From Winogradskyella sp046545555 (GTDB taxonomy: Bacteria > Bacteroidota > Bacteroidia > Flavobacteriales > Flavobacteriaceae): a stretch of 64,000 nucleotides of DNA. Positions 8,376 to 16,636 of this stretch are shown here, in pieces. Within the stretch, counting starts at the first letter, position 1; the number at the start of each line of letters is the position of its first letter. The translations under genes were made by a program, and so were the position numbers. A model generated the notes under the pieces. That model did not search any database. It had not been told where the DNA came from and worked only from the letters and a program-made list of their open reading frames with translations. Where the stretch lies: positions 248,001-312,000 of the forward strand of contig NZ_JBHZTH010000001.1 in the NCBI RefSeq assembly GCF_046545555.1. The letters run 5' to 3'.

Positions 8376-9395
8376 TTAAAGTGCGCTTTTAAACTGCTCT
8401 AAAAACCTAACATCATTCTCACTCAACAAACGAATATCACTAATTTGATTAAGCAGCATAGCAATACGATCGATTCCCATACCAAAGGCAAAACCAGAGT
8501 ATTCTTTAGAATCAATTCCGCAATTTTCTAATACATTTGGATCTACCATACCACAACCCATGATTTCTAACCAACCTGTACCTTTAGTAATTTTGTAATC
8601 GGTTTCGGTTTCCAGTCCCCAATATACATCGACTTCAGCGCTAGGCTCCGTAAAAGGAAAGTATGAAGGACGCAATCTAATCTTAGATTTACCAAACATT
8701 TCTGTTGTAAAGTATTGCAACGTTTGCTTTAAATCTGCAAAGCTTACATCTTTATCTATATACAAACCTTCTACTTGGTGAAAGAAGCAATGCGAACGCG
8801 CTGAAATAGCTTCATTTCTGTATACACGACCTGGAGAAATGGTACGGATTGGAGGTTTATTATTTTCCATATAACGTACTTGTACAGAACTCGTATGTGT
8901 ACGTAATAAAATGTCTGGATTTGTTTGAATAAAGAATGTATCCTGCATGTCTCTTGCTGGATGATATTCTGGCAGGTTTAATGCTGTAAAATTATGCCAG
9001 TCATCTTCAATTTCTGGGCCTTCACTTACGTTAAAACCAATACGAGAAAAGATATCAATAATTTCATTTTTAACTATAGAAATAGGATGGCGTGCTCCCA
9101 AACCAATTGGCTCACCAGGTCGTGATAAATCACCATAAATACCTTTATCTTCTTCTTGATTTTCAAAGACTTCTTTAAGTGTATTCACTTTATCTTCAGC
9201 TGTTTTCTTTAGCTGATTTATCGTTTGTCCAAATTCCTTTTTTTGATCATTTGCTACATTTTTAAACTCAGCAAAATAGTCTTTTAATAAACCTTTAGAA
9301 CCTAAATATTTTATTCTAAATGCTTCTACTTCCTCCTTAGATTGTGCCGTAAAGGCTTCTGTTTCTGCAATGAGTTCTTTAATCTTATCTATCAT
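8376..9395 (-). CDS. pheS: Phenylalanine--tRNA ligase alpha subunit
   Basis: A 339-residue class II aminoacyl-tRNA synthetase subunit that, with PheT, charges tRNA-Phe. The N-terminal coiled-coil arm (residues 1-90) that contacts tRNA is followed by the catalytic core. Motif 1 lies around GARHPIS and IFSRIGFNVSEGPEIE. Motif 2 lies in VYRNEAISARSHCFFHQVEG. The SYFPFTEPSAEVDVYW active-site segment and motif 3, GFAFGMGIDRIAML, are near the end. Length is normal. pheT is not adjacent, which is common in this phylum. A short conserved gene lies 59 bases upstream on the same strand. Confidence 0.97.
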   Translation of the reverse strand: MIDKIKELIAETEAFTAQSKEEVEAFRIKYLGSKGLLKDYFAEFKNVANDQKKEFGQTINQLKKTAEDKVNTLKEVFENQEEDKGIYGDLSRPGEPIGLGARHPISIVKNEIIDIFSRIGFNVSEGPEIEDDWHNFTALNLPEYHPARDMQDTFFIQTNPDILLRTHTSSVQVRYMENNKPPIRTISPGRVYRNEAISARSHCFFHQVEGLYIDKDVSFADLKQTLQYFTTEMFGKSKIRLRPSYFPFTEPSAEVDVYWGLETETDYKITKGTGWLEIMGCGMVDPNVLENCGIDSKEYSGFAFGMGIDRIAMLLNQISDIRLLSENDVRFLEQFKSAL

Positions 9396-9454
9396 TATAT
9401 GCTGAATTTATTTCAGAATCTCTTCGTTGATTTAGTCTACAAATTTATAAAATC

Positions 9455-9811
9455 TTAACTGATATAATCAGTTTCTATAAAATAGTTAACAATGGCTTCT
9501 TTCATCAATACACTCTGCTCACCAGCCTTAAGATGAGGTAATTGCGCTAATACTTTGTAATGTGGCCAACCTTCTTCATCTACATAATCAAACTCATAAA
9601 ACCCATAAGGCTCTAATACCTTACAAATAGCAATATGCATTAAATCGAGCTTATGATCTTTTTTATACTCACGATGTAACTGCCCAAGCTCTTGAACACC
9701 AATGAGATATATAATAGAATCCAAATCTAATCGATCACCGTCTGCGAACTGATTAGACAGTTTTTCTACCACTAAATCCCATCGCTCTTTTAATTGTTCG
9801 TCTCTTGCCAT
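9455..9811 (-). CDS. Conserved hypothetical protein upstream of pheS
   Basis: A 118-residue soluble, mainly helical, acidic protein with no export signal. It contains a conserved-looking centre (IYLIGVQELGQLHREYKKDHKLDLMHIA) and an aromatic/acidic stretch YGFYEFDYVDEEGWPHY. I recognise the type as widespread in Flavobacteriaceae but know of no function. It is likely co-transcribed with pheS, 59 bases downstream. A TAnnTTTG-like box on the minus strand is located 35 bases before the start. Confidence 0.7.
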   Translation of the reverse strand: MARDEQLKERWDLVVEKLSNQFADGDRLDLDSIIYLIGVQELGQLHREYKKDHKLDLMHIAICKVLEPYGFYEFDYVDEEGWPHYKVLAQLPHLKAGEQSVLMKEAIVNYFIETDYIS

Positions 9812-9845
9812 AATTTATCTAACACTAACTGCGTTATAGAATTGG

Positions 9846-9853
9846 CAAAGTTA
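9846..9853 (-). promoter_or_regulatory. Candidate -7 box for the hypothetical gene/pheS unit
   Basis: On the minus strand the octamer TAACTTTG matches TAnnTTTG and lies 35 bases before the start at 9811. It sits within the 70-base divergent region shared with the cvpA-like gene and nearly touches that gene's own candidate box, so the two promoters would overlap. Confidence 0.4.
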
Positions 9854-9856
9854 ATT

Positions 9857-9864
9857 TATATTTG
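9857..9864 (+). promoter_or_regulatory. Candidate -7 box for the CvpA-family gene
   Basis: TATATTTG matches the TAnnTTTG consensus and lies 17 bases before the ATG at 9882. No well-spaced -33 TTTG was identified. Confidence 0.4.
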
Positions 9865-9881
9865 TCTAAACCGCTAGTATT

Positions 9882-10394
9882 ATGAGTATCATTGACATTG
9901 TTTTAGGAGCACTATTATTATTTGGGCTTATTAGAGGAGCCATGAAAGGTCTTTTTGTAGAAGTTGCATCTTTAGTCGCTTTAGTTTTAGGAGTGTACGG
10001 AGCAATACATTTTAGCTATTTCGCTACAGGACTTCTAGAATCTAACGTCGACTGGAATGAAAAAACAATTAATATTGTCGCATTCGCAATAACATTTATA
10101 ATTATTGTTTTAGCTATCAGTTTAGCAGGAAAAGCCCTAACGAAACTCGCCGATTTTGCCGCATTAGGCATTCTCAACAAGCTCGCTGGTGGTGTATTTG
10201 GAGCACTAAAAATCGGTTTAATTTTAAGTGTACTTTTAATTGTTTTCAATAAATTGAATAATACGCTTCCTTTTATGGAAAAAGAAGATCTAGAGGAAAG
10301 CATACTTTATGAACCTGTAAAATCATTAGCACCTATGATTTTCCCTAATTTAATAAAAAGCGAAGTAGAAGAAAAACCCGAATCTGAAGCATAA
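9882..10394 (+). CDS. CvpA-family membrane protein
   Basis: A 170-residue inner-membrane protein with four hydrophobic segments (about residues 3-20, 25-48, 63-85 and 100-125). It has the family's N-terminal signature IDIVLGALLLFGLIRGAMKG, followed by an acidic, Glu-rich C-terminal tail. CvpA proteins were named for colicin V production in E. coli; their general role appears to concern envelope homeostasis but is not settled. The gene is followed directly by a terminator hairpin shared with the convergent carbonic anhydrase gene. Confidence 0.88.
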   Translation: MSIIDIVLGALLLFGLIRGAMKGLFVEVASLVALVLGVYGAIHFSYFATGLLESNVDWNEKTINIVAFAITFIIIVLAISLAGKALTKLADFAALGILNKLAGGVFGALKIGLILSVLLIVFNKLNNTLPFMEKEDLEESILYEPVKSLAPMIFPNLIKSEVEEKPESEA

Positions 10395-10422
10395 AAAAGC
10401 CACTCAATGTTGAATGGCTTTT
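10395..10422. terminator. Bidirectional terminator between cvpA-like and carbonic anhydrase genes
   Basis: AAAAGCCACTCA (10395-10406) pairs with TGAATGGCTTTT (10411-10422) with a single mismatch and a four-base loop. The stem begins directly after the CvpA-family stop codon and has U-rich ends in both directions. Confidence 0.8.
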
Positions 10423-10442
10423 AGATATATAATTCGTGATTA

Positions 10443-11072
10443 TTATATCATCTCTACTTTACCAGTGTGCAAACTATAAACACCACCAACAATAGATATT
10501 TCTCCATTATCTTCCATCTCAGCTAAAATTTGACTTTTCTCTCTAATTCGATCAATAGTCAATTTTACATTATTTTCTACGGTTTTAGCGACAAAGGCTT
10601 TATTTGTAGAATTTGCTTCGCCTTCAACTTCGTCTGCAGATTTTCTAACAGCTGGCATAATATTGTCTAACATTGCAGTAATATTTCCTAATTCTACACC
10701 ATCACAAGCTGCTTTTACTGCACCACAACTCTCATGACCCAAAACAAGTATTAACTTACTTCCGGCAACATTACAAGAGTATTCTAAACTTCCAAGAATA
10801 TCTACATTTTCAAAATTACCAGCAACTCTAGCTACAAATATGTCTCCAATAGCTTGGTCTAAAACAGTTTCAACAGGAACTCTAGAATCTATACACGATA
10901 GAACTACTGCTTTAGGATATTGCCCTCCTGTAGTTAGATTTACCAAGGCAGAATTATCAGTAGATTGCGTATTACCTCCTACGAAACGATTATTTCCATC
11001 TAATAAATCTTCTAATACACTCTTTGGTGTCATTGCACTTTGTACATCTTTAGTTATTGCTGTATTTTTCAT
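10443..11072 (-). CDS. Beta-class carbonic anhydrase
   Basis: A 209-residue zinc enzyme interconverting CO2 and bicarbonate. The metal ligands and activating residues of the beta class are present: Cys60, Asp62 and Arg64 in CIDSRVP, and His113 and Cys116 in GHESCGAV. There is no signal peptide, so it is cytoplasmic. It is the last gene of a minus-strand run beginning with SulP transporters and follows the second SulP gene by only 19 bases, which strongly suggests joint function in bicarbonate uptake and use, for instance to supply carboxylases. Followed by a terminator. Confidence 0.93.
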   Translation of the reverse strand: MKNTAITKDVQSAMTPKSVLEDLLDGNNRFVGGNTQSTDNSALVNLTTGGQYPKAVVLSCIDSRVPVETVLDQAIGDIFVARVAGNFENVDILGSLEYSCNVAGSKLILVLGHESCGAVKAACDGVELGNITAMLDNIMPAVRKSADEVEGEANSTNKAFVAKTVENNVKLTIDRIREKSQILAEMEDNGEISIVGGVYSLHTGKVEMI

Positions 11073-11091
11073 TTTTCTAATTATTAATTTG

Positions 11092-12969
11092 TTAATATTT
11101 ATCTTCTACATTGGTTTTTATCCATTGTAGACATGATTTAAAATCGTTGAAAATATGCTCGTTAGGTATAAAGTCTGGAATAATATCAATACGTTCCATC
11201 ATATAACGTGGTTGTTTAAGCAAGCCTACAAATAATACTTCTACATCATTCTTTTTAAGATCTTGAAGCATATCTTCCATAGCGTACAAACCCGTTTGAT
11301 CCATATATTGCATTCTACCTAGTCTTAAAATAACCGTTTTAGCGGTTTTAGGTATTTGTTCTGTTAAAGCCTGGAACTCACTAGTTGAACCAAAAAACAG
11401 TGGCCCTTTAAGATGCTTAATAAAAACTTCTTCTTTTAAATTCGTTGGAAAATTTCCCTCATCTGGCCATGCTTCTTCTTTTAATGACTTTACATCCGAA
11501 CGCTCCGCTGTTAAATCACCAATTTTTTTCATAAACATAAGAGATGCAATTACTAAACCGATTCCCACAGCGTAAATTAAATCCCAAAAAGTAGAAAGAA
11601 TTAATACAACGAGCATTATTAAAACCTCTGAGCTTAATTTAATTTTAAAGAATTTAAAAATGGATATCGATATATCTTTTGGTAAACTTGGTATTGCGCG
11701 AAGCCCTTTATAATCCATAACACCAATACCAACCGTTATTAATATACCTGCCAAAACTGCAGCCGGAATTTTAGAGGCTACCGGAGCCAAAGCCAACATA
11801 ATAATCAAAAGTACTACACCCGCAATCATTCCTGAGAGCTTCGTTTTTCCGCCAGAATTTATGTTAACCACAGTCCTTATAGTTGCACCAGCACCTGGAA
11901 TACCTCCAAATATAGAAGCAATACTGTTACCAATTCCTTGGCCTATTAACTCTCTGTTAGGTTTATGTTTTGTTTTGGTCATATTATCAGCAACTACACT
12001 CGTTAGAAGAGAATCTATAGCGCCTAATAAAGATAGGGCTAATGCTGTAAATATGTATGGTGAAATATTAGCTAAATTAAAACTAGTAAACATTTCTAAC
12101 TTTGGAACTGGAATACCACCAGGTATCTCAGAAATTGGTCGATATCCTAAATTAAAGCCATAAGCAATACCGGACATAACAATTAATGCAACCAAAGTAC
12201 TGGGCACCGCTTTTGTAATTCGCTTAAATCCATAAATTATAAAAATAGTTCCGAGCGCCAAAATCAATTCTAACCAGTTGATATTCTTTAAAGCTCTAGG
12301 TAATACCCTTAAAGCTCCAATTGTACCAGATGCCTCTTTTGCTGCTAATGTTTGGGATTCCTTTAAAATTTCAGTAGATGATATTTTAGTTCCACGTTTT
12401 ATAGTTTCTTCATAATTTTCAAGCACTAAAATACCTTCATTCACTTCATCCTTTAATATATTTTCGAGAATAACTTCCTCGGCTTGTGGTTTAAATTTTT
12501 GAACAAATGCTTCATCCTCCTTCGGATAATAACCAACTGAAGGCAATATTTGAGTTAAAAGAATTATTAAACCAATAGCTGTCATGAAACCAGAAACAAC
12601 TGGGTAAGGAATATATCTAATATATTTTCCTAATCCCATTAGCCCTAATCCAATCTGTATTAGACCGGCCAATAAAAATACAGTTAGGATTGCCGGTAAA
12701 GCTTTCTCTACACTGCCATCATTTGCGGCAATAATACCTGCAATAATAACCATACTAACAGCTGTCATTGGAGCTGTTGGGCCAGAAATTTGAGTTGCTG
12801 TACCTCCAAAAAGCGCAGCAAAAAAACTAATAAAAATAGCCCCATAAAGACCAGCCTCTGGACCTAAACCTGACGAAACACCAAACGCAAGCGCTAGAGG
12901 CAAAGCAACAATTCCTGCTGTAATTCCACCAAAAGCATCACCTTTAATATTTGAAAATAAGTTCTTCAT
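11092..12969 (-). CDS. SulP-family anion transporter with STAS domain and enlarged internal loop
   Basis: A 625-residue SLC26/SulP-type permease, probably a bicarbonate transporter in view of the downstream carbonic anhydrase. It opens with the family signature around ALPLALAFGVSSGLGPEAGLYGA, has about 12 membrane segments, and carries the second family motif near RELIGQGIGNSIASIFGGIPGAG. A STAS domain fills about residues 510-620 (VILRLGRMQYMDQTGLYAMEDML). Compared with the neighbouring SulP, it has an extra hydrophilic stretch of roughly 80 residues (about 150-230). Substrate is an inference: sulfate or another anion is possible. Confidence 0.9.
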   Translation of the reverse strand: MKNLFSNIKGDAFGGITAGIVALPLALAFGVSSGLGPEAGLYGAIFISFFAALFGGTATQISGPTAPMTAVSMVIIAGIIAANDGSVEKALPAILTVFLLAGLIQIGLGLMGLGKYIRYIPYPVVSGFMTAIGLIILLTQILPSVGYYPKEDEAFVQKFKPQAEEVILENILKDEVNEGILVLENYEETIKRGTKISSTEILKESQTLAAKEASGTIGALRVLPRALKNINWLELILALGTIFIIYGFKRITKAVPSTLVALIVMSGIAYGFNLGYRPISEIPGGIPVPKLEMFTSFNLANISPYIFTALALSLLGAIDSLLTSVVADNMTKTKHKPNRELIGQGIGNSIASIFGGIPGAGATIRTVVNINSGGKTKLSGMIAGVVLLIIMLALAPVASKIPAAVLAGILITVGIGVMDYKGLRAIPSLPKDISISIFKFFKIKLSSEVLIMLVVLILSTFWDLIYAVGIGLVIASLMFMKKIGDLTAERSDVKSLKEEAWPDEGNFPTNLKEEVFIKHLKGPLFFGSTSEFQALTEQIPKTAKTVILRLGRMQYMDQTGLYAMEDMLQDLKKNDVEVLFVGLLKQPRYMMERIDIIPDFIPNEHIFNDFKSCLQWIKTNVEDKY

Positions 12970-13059
12970 TTATGAGTATTAAACTTTTATAAGATAAGTG
13001 AATTTTTATGCTATTAAAAATAGAAGTATTAAGTTTAAATATAAATTAGTAGGTCTTTA

Positions 13060-13848
13060 TTATGTTACTAAAAGAGAAACATTCATCCTGCTTATTGCAG
13101 TTTTAGCATAGCTCTCTTTTTTAGAATTACCAGTACCTCTATCAATGCATAAGAGATTAACATTATTCTTAGAAACATAATCAGATATTGTGTTAATAGC
13201 GTTTGAATTATCCTCAAATATATACTCTACTATCTTCTTATCTTTTATTAAATCTGACATGCTTTGATTAGCCCTTTTATTACCAATTCTAAAAGATTTT
13301 AAAGGTGTTTCTGTCTTTGCTATTAAGTTTTGGGCAAAATTAATATTCAATGAATCTTCAATATCATTTAGTATACCTAATGATAAATTAGAATTTGATT
13401 CGAATGCATTTTCTTCTGACGCAATAATAATAGCACCACTAAACTTTTTAAGTATAAACTCTGTAATGTTGTCACCAATAAAACTAATTGCTTTTCCCTT
13501 ACGTCTTCCTAAAACAATAACATCTGGTTGCATTTTAGTGATATGACCTTCTATTTCATCCTTCACATTTCCGAAAGCATATCTATAACTTACATTAAAA
13601 TCGTGATTTTTAGAAATTGGCTCTAATAAATTTTTTATTTTTTTATCGGTCTTAATATATTCCTGATTAATATTTCTAACAGCAGACAATTGACTTTCAC
13701 TCGAGATAACGTCAGTTGGCTTTTGAACATGGAAAAATTCAATATTCCCTTGTATCATTTTTGCTAATTCTACCGTAGTCTGTAGCGTACAATTTGTCGT
13801 TTTCTTTAAATCAGAAAGCACCAGTATTTGATATTTATTATTTAACAT
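13060..13848 (-). CDS. Tandem-domain universal stress protein
   Basis: A 262-residue cytoplasmic protein consisting of two UspA-like alpha/beta domains (about residues 5-145 and 150-262). The first retains a nucleotide-binding-like loop, GRRKGKAISFIGDNITEFIL, with the glycine spacing of ATP-binding Usp proteins; the second is degenerate, keeping CIDRGTGNSKKES at the equivalent place. It sits between two SulP transporter genes, 11 bases downstream of the first. Stand-alone Usp domains are known to be associated with some transporters as possible regulatory subunits, so a role in gating bicarbonate uptake by adenylate status is plausible but unproven. Confidence 0.82.
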   Translation of the reverse strand: MLNNKYQILVLSDLKKTTNCTLQTTVELAKMIQGNIEFFHVQKPTDVISSESQLSAVRNINQEYIKTDKKIKNLLEPISKNHDFNVSYRYAFGNVKDEIEGHITKMQPDVIVLGRRKGKAISFIGDNITEFILKKFSGAIIIASEENAFESNSNLSLGILNDIEDSLNINFAQNLIAKTETPLKSFRIGNKRANQSMSDLIKDKKIVEYIFEDNSNAINTISDYVSKNNVNLLCIDRGTGNSKKESYAKTAISRMNVSLLVT

Positions 13849-13859
13849 AATATCGTCTA

Positions 13860-15440
13860 TTAGGTGGTTTTTGGTCTTAGTTTAAAGAATTCTATAAAAC
13901 TCTCAGGGTTTTCAACAATACCACGTTCCGATATTAGCTTTATATCAATATTTCGCTCTTTTGCCTTAAAAGCAAAATCATCTAGAATTTCAATAATATC
14001 ATTATCTAAATAACGCGTGTCTCTTACATCTAATTCTAAATATGTATCTCTTGGTAAGCTGTCTAACTCCTTTAAAATAGCCCCTTTATTAAAGAAAGTT
14101 ACTTCTTCTGCAAAGGTCATTTTAATTCTATGCTTGCCATTACTATTGTCTTCGATATGTAAAAAATGGGAATTTTGATAACTCTTTATAAGAATTACTA
14201 CGATCCCTACAGCAAGACCCATTCCTATACCTACTAATAAATCTGTAAATACAATACCAGCTACTGTAACTACAAATGGAACAAACTGTTTCCAACCTAG
14301 ATTGTACATTTTCTTAAATAGTGCTGGCTTAGCTAGCTTATAACCTACAATTAATAGGACTGCTGCTAATACAGAAAGAGGAATCATATTTAATAATCGA
14401 GGAATAAGAATAACTGAGATCAGTAATAAAAATCCGTGTATTATTGCCGACATTTTACTTCTACCACCTGATTGGATGTTTGCCGAACTTCTTACAATTA
14501 CCTGTGTAATTGGTAATCCACCAATTAATCCAGACAATATATTTCCTGTTCCCTGTGCTAACAACTCTCTATTAGTTGGTGTTACATTTTTATGAGGATC
14601 TAATTTATCTGTTGCTTCAACGCATAAGAGTGTTTCTAAACTAGCAACTAAAGCAATGGTGAAAGCTACAATCCAAATCTCTGGATTTGTTATTGCTGCA
14701 AAATTAGGAAAGCTAAATTGCCCTATAAAAGAGTCTATTCCGTCGGGAACTGGTACACTTACAAGGTGTGACGTTGCAATACCTAAAGTTTCATTTGATT
14801 GTGTTAATACATAAAAAATAATACCGACAACAACAGCTACTAAAGGTCCTTGTACAACCTCGAAAAATTTACCTTTTTTAACAAGTACATTACTCCATAA
14901 TAACAAAATTGCTAACGCTATAATTCCTATTAATGCAGAACCTGGTTGAATAAAGTTTACAGTATTAAGTATTTCTGAAAAGGTATTTTCTCCATCAATT
15001 TGAAAAAATGCGAAGTCCCCTTCGGGATCAGCGTCATAACCAAAAAAGTGTGGGATTTGTTTAAGAATAATAATAATACCGATACCTGTAAGCATTCCTT
15101 TAATAACTGAAGATGGAAAATAATATCCTATAATTCCAGCTTTTAGTATACCAAATACAAGTTGTATTATACCACCTAAAACTACGGCTACTAAAAAATT
15201 TTCATAGCCACCTAAAGTACCTATGGCTGTAAGTACAATAGCTGCTAAACCGGCAGCAGGCCCACTGACTCCAATTTTAGAGCCACTTAATGACCCAACA
15301 ACGATACCTCCAATAATTCCGGCAATTAATCCTGAAAATAATGGAGCTCCACTCGCTAAAGCAATACCTAAACATAGAGGTAATGCAACAAAGAATACGA
15401 CAATACTCGCTGGTATGTCATTTTTTAAGGTTTTAAACAT
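13860..15440 (-). CDS. SulP-family inorganic anion transporter with STAS domain
   Basis: A 526-residue SulP permease with about 12 membrane helices. The N-terminal signature is FVALPLCLGIALASGAPLF, and the central motif NRELLAQGTGNILSGLIGGLPITQVIVRSS is typical of bacterial SulP proteins near carbonic anhydrases. The short STAS-like C-terminus (about residues 430-526, containing YLELDVRDTRYLDNDIIEIL) lacks the Ser/Thr usually phosphorylated in anti-sigma antagonists. It is the first large gene of the SulP-Usp-SulP-carbonic anhydrase run. Bicarbonate uptake is the likely role by context; sulfate is the main alternative. Confidence 0.9.
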   Translation of the reverse strand: MFKTLKNDIPASIVVFFVALPLCLGIALASGAPLFSGLIAGIIGGIVVGSLSGSKIGVSGPAAGLAAIVLTAIGTLGGYENFLVAVVLGGIIQLVFGILKAGIIGYYFPSSVIKGMLTGIGIIIILKQIPHFFGYDADPEGDFAFFQIDGENTFSEILNTVNFIQPGSALIGIIALAILLLWSNVLVKKGKFFEVVQGPLVAVVVGIIFYVLTQSNETLGIATSHLVSVPVPDGIDSFIGQFSFPNFAAITNPEIWIVAFTIALVASLETLLCVEATDKLDPHKNVTPTNRELLAQGTGNILSGLIGGLPITQVIVRSSANIQSGGRSKMSAIIHGFLLLISVILIPRLLNMIPLSVLAAVLLIVGYKLAKPALFKKMYNLGWKQFVPFVVTVAGIVFTDLLVGIGMGLAVGIVVILIKSYQNSHFLHIEDNSNGKHRIKMTFAEEVTFFNKGAILKELDSLPRDTYLELDVRDTRYLDNDIIEILDDFAFKAKERNIDIKLISERGIVENPESFIEFFKLRPKTT

Positions 15441-15530
15441 ATTATAATGGTTGTAATGTGCTTTAGAAAAAGTTCCAAAACGTAATTAATTTTAAGGCTT
15501 TATGTATGCCTAATGGTTATTGTATTTAAA

Positions 15531-15830
15531 TTAAACTAAAGCCTTCTCAGGAGGTGGAGAAATTAAGTTAAGGTGCGGTTTCTGATAATTTTTATATGTA
15601 TAACTGTGGCAATCAGTACTTCTTATTGATGAAAAATAGTTGTCAAAATCTTGAACATTAATTTCAAAAAGAAGTTTAAAGGTTTCTTTTTCCTCTTCTT
15701 CATTTTCACCAAAAACATAAGATATATCTATAGAATCATCCATTGACATAATTATTGAAGGTGCACTAATCACCGTCATAAATAATATGGTGAAGAAAAT
15801 GGCTAAATTATGTTGTATATTTTTGGTCAT
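15531..15830 (-). CDS. Small membrane-associated protein upstream of the SulP cluster
   Basis: A 99-residue protein with one hydrophobic segment (about residues 10-28, possibly an uncleaved signal anchor), then an acidic run with EEEEKE and a C-terminal part containing HSYTYKNYQKPHLNLISPPPEK. No family recognised. It lies 90 bases upstream of the first SulP gene on the same strand and 46 bases downstream of batE, so it belongs either to the SulP unit or to the end of the Bat operon. The Pro-rich C-terminus would be extracytoplasmic if the helix is N-in. Confidence 0.6.
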   Translation of the reverse strand: MTKNIQHNLAIFFTILFMTVISAPSIIMSMDDSIDISYVFGENEEEEKETFKLLFEINVQDFDNYFSSIRSTDCHSYTYKNYQKPHLNLISPPPEKALV

Positions 15831-15876
15831 AAATAGCTAAGATAACATTTAGCTATAACTATTTTGTTAAGTTTGT

Positions 15877-16635
15877 CTAAAAACCTTTTAACAATTTTAT
15901 TTCACTCGATAAAATCCAACCAATCGAATTATCTGATAATTCTATTTTACTCCATTCTTGGTAAGTTTCTAATACTTGTATTTTTGTACCTTCATGTAGC
16001 CTAAACACTTCCTCTGACGTCTTATTAGCTTCAGACTTTACTCTTGTTTCTTGGACAAAAACTATTGCTGGATTATCTTTTTTATTTAAACTCTCTTTTT
16101 GAAATGCCATCAGTAGGGCAAAGAATCCGATAAACAAACTAACTATACTTGTTATAAATGCAATTCGCTTTTTTGACGTTGTGTAAGAGAAATGATACAT
16201 AAGAAAGAGCAAAACAAATAGAATAACACCACCGATTGCTATTTTCGCCCAGACTTCTGTTCCAAAAGTATTAACAATATTATTTATTATTCTTGAAAAA
16301 CCGACTTGCGGTACTTTATCTATTGCGTCAATCGTCATATTCTTAGCAAACAATAAATTGTTTTGAATCTCCTCGTCATTTGGATTAAGTTGTAGTGCTT
16401 TTTCGTAATAATAAATTGTTGGTGCAATATTATTTAGCTTGTAATTAGCATTACCAAGATTAAAATATAATTCTGCGGAGTGTTGTCCTGACTTTAATAT
16501 AGACTCATATTGATCAATGGCTTCTATATACTTTCCATCATTATAAAGCGTATTAGCAGTCTCAAAGACGTCATCGTTCTGAGCAGTTGCCAATAAGCTA
16601 AAACAACATATAAAGAAATTTAAAAAGATTCTCAT
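15877..16635 (-). CDS. batE: BatE: TPR and SH3-like domain protein of the aerotolerance operon
   Basis: A 252-residue protein with signal peptide (1-18, ending ATAQ), TPR repeats over about residues 20-105 (YNDGKYIEAIDQYESIL, AELYFNLGNANYKLNN, TIYYYEKALQLNPNDEE), two hydrophobic helices (about 127-150 and 158-178) and a C-terminal SH3-like domain (about 190-250). This is the standard BatE arrangement. It is the last gene of the MoxR/Bat operon and starts one base after the batD stop. The Bat operon is conserved in Bacteroidota and spirochaetes; its biochemical role remains unclear, with oxygen or stress tolerance suggested. Confidence 0.9.
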   Translation of the reverse strand: MRIFLNFFICCFSLLATAQNDDVFETANTLYNDGKYIEAIDQYESILKSGQHSAELYFNLGNANYKLNNIAPTIYYYEKALQLNPNDEEIQNNLLFAKNMTIDAIDKVPQVGFSRIINNIVNTFGTEVWAKIAIGGVILFVLLFLMYHFSYTTSKKRIAFITSIVSLFIGFFALLMAFQKESLNKKDNPAIVFVQETRVKSEANKTSEEVFRLHEGTKIQVLETYQEWSKIELSDNSIGWILSSEIKLLKGF

Positions 16636-16636
16636 A

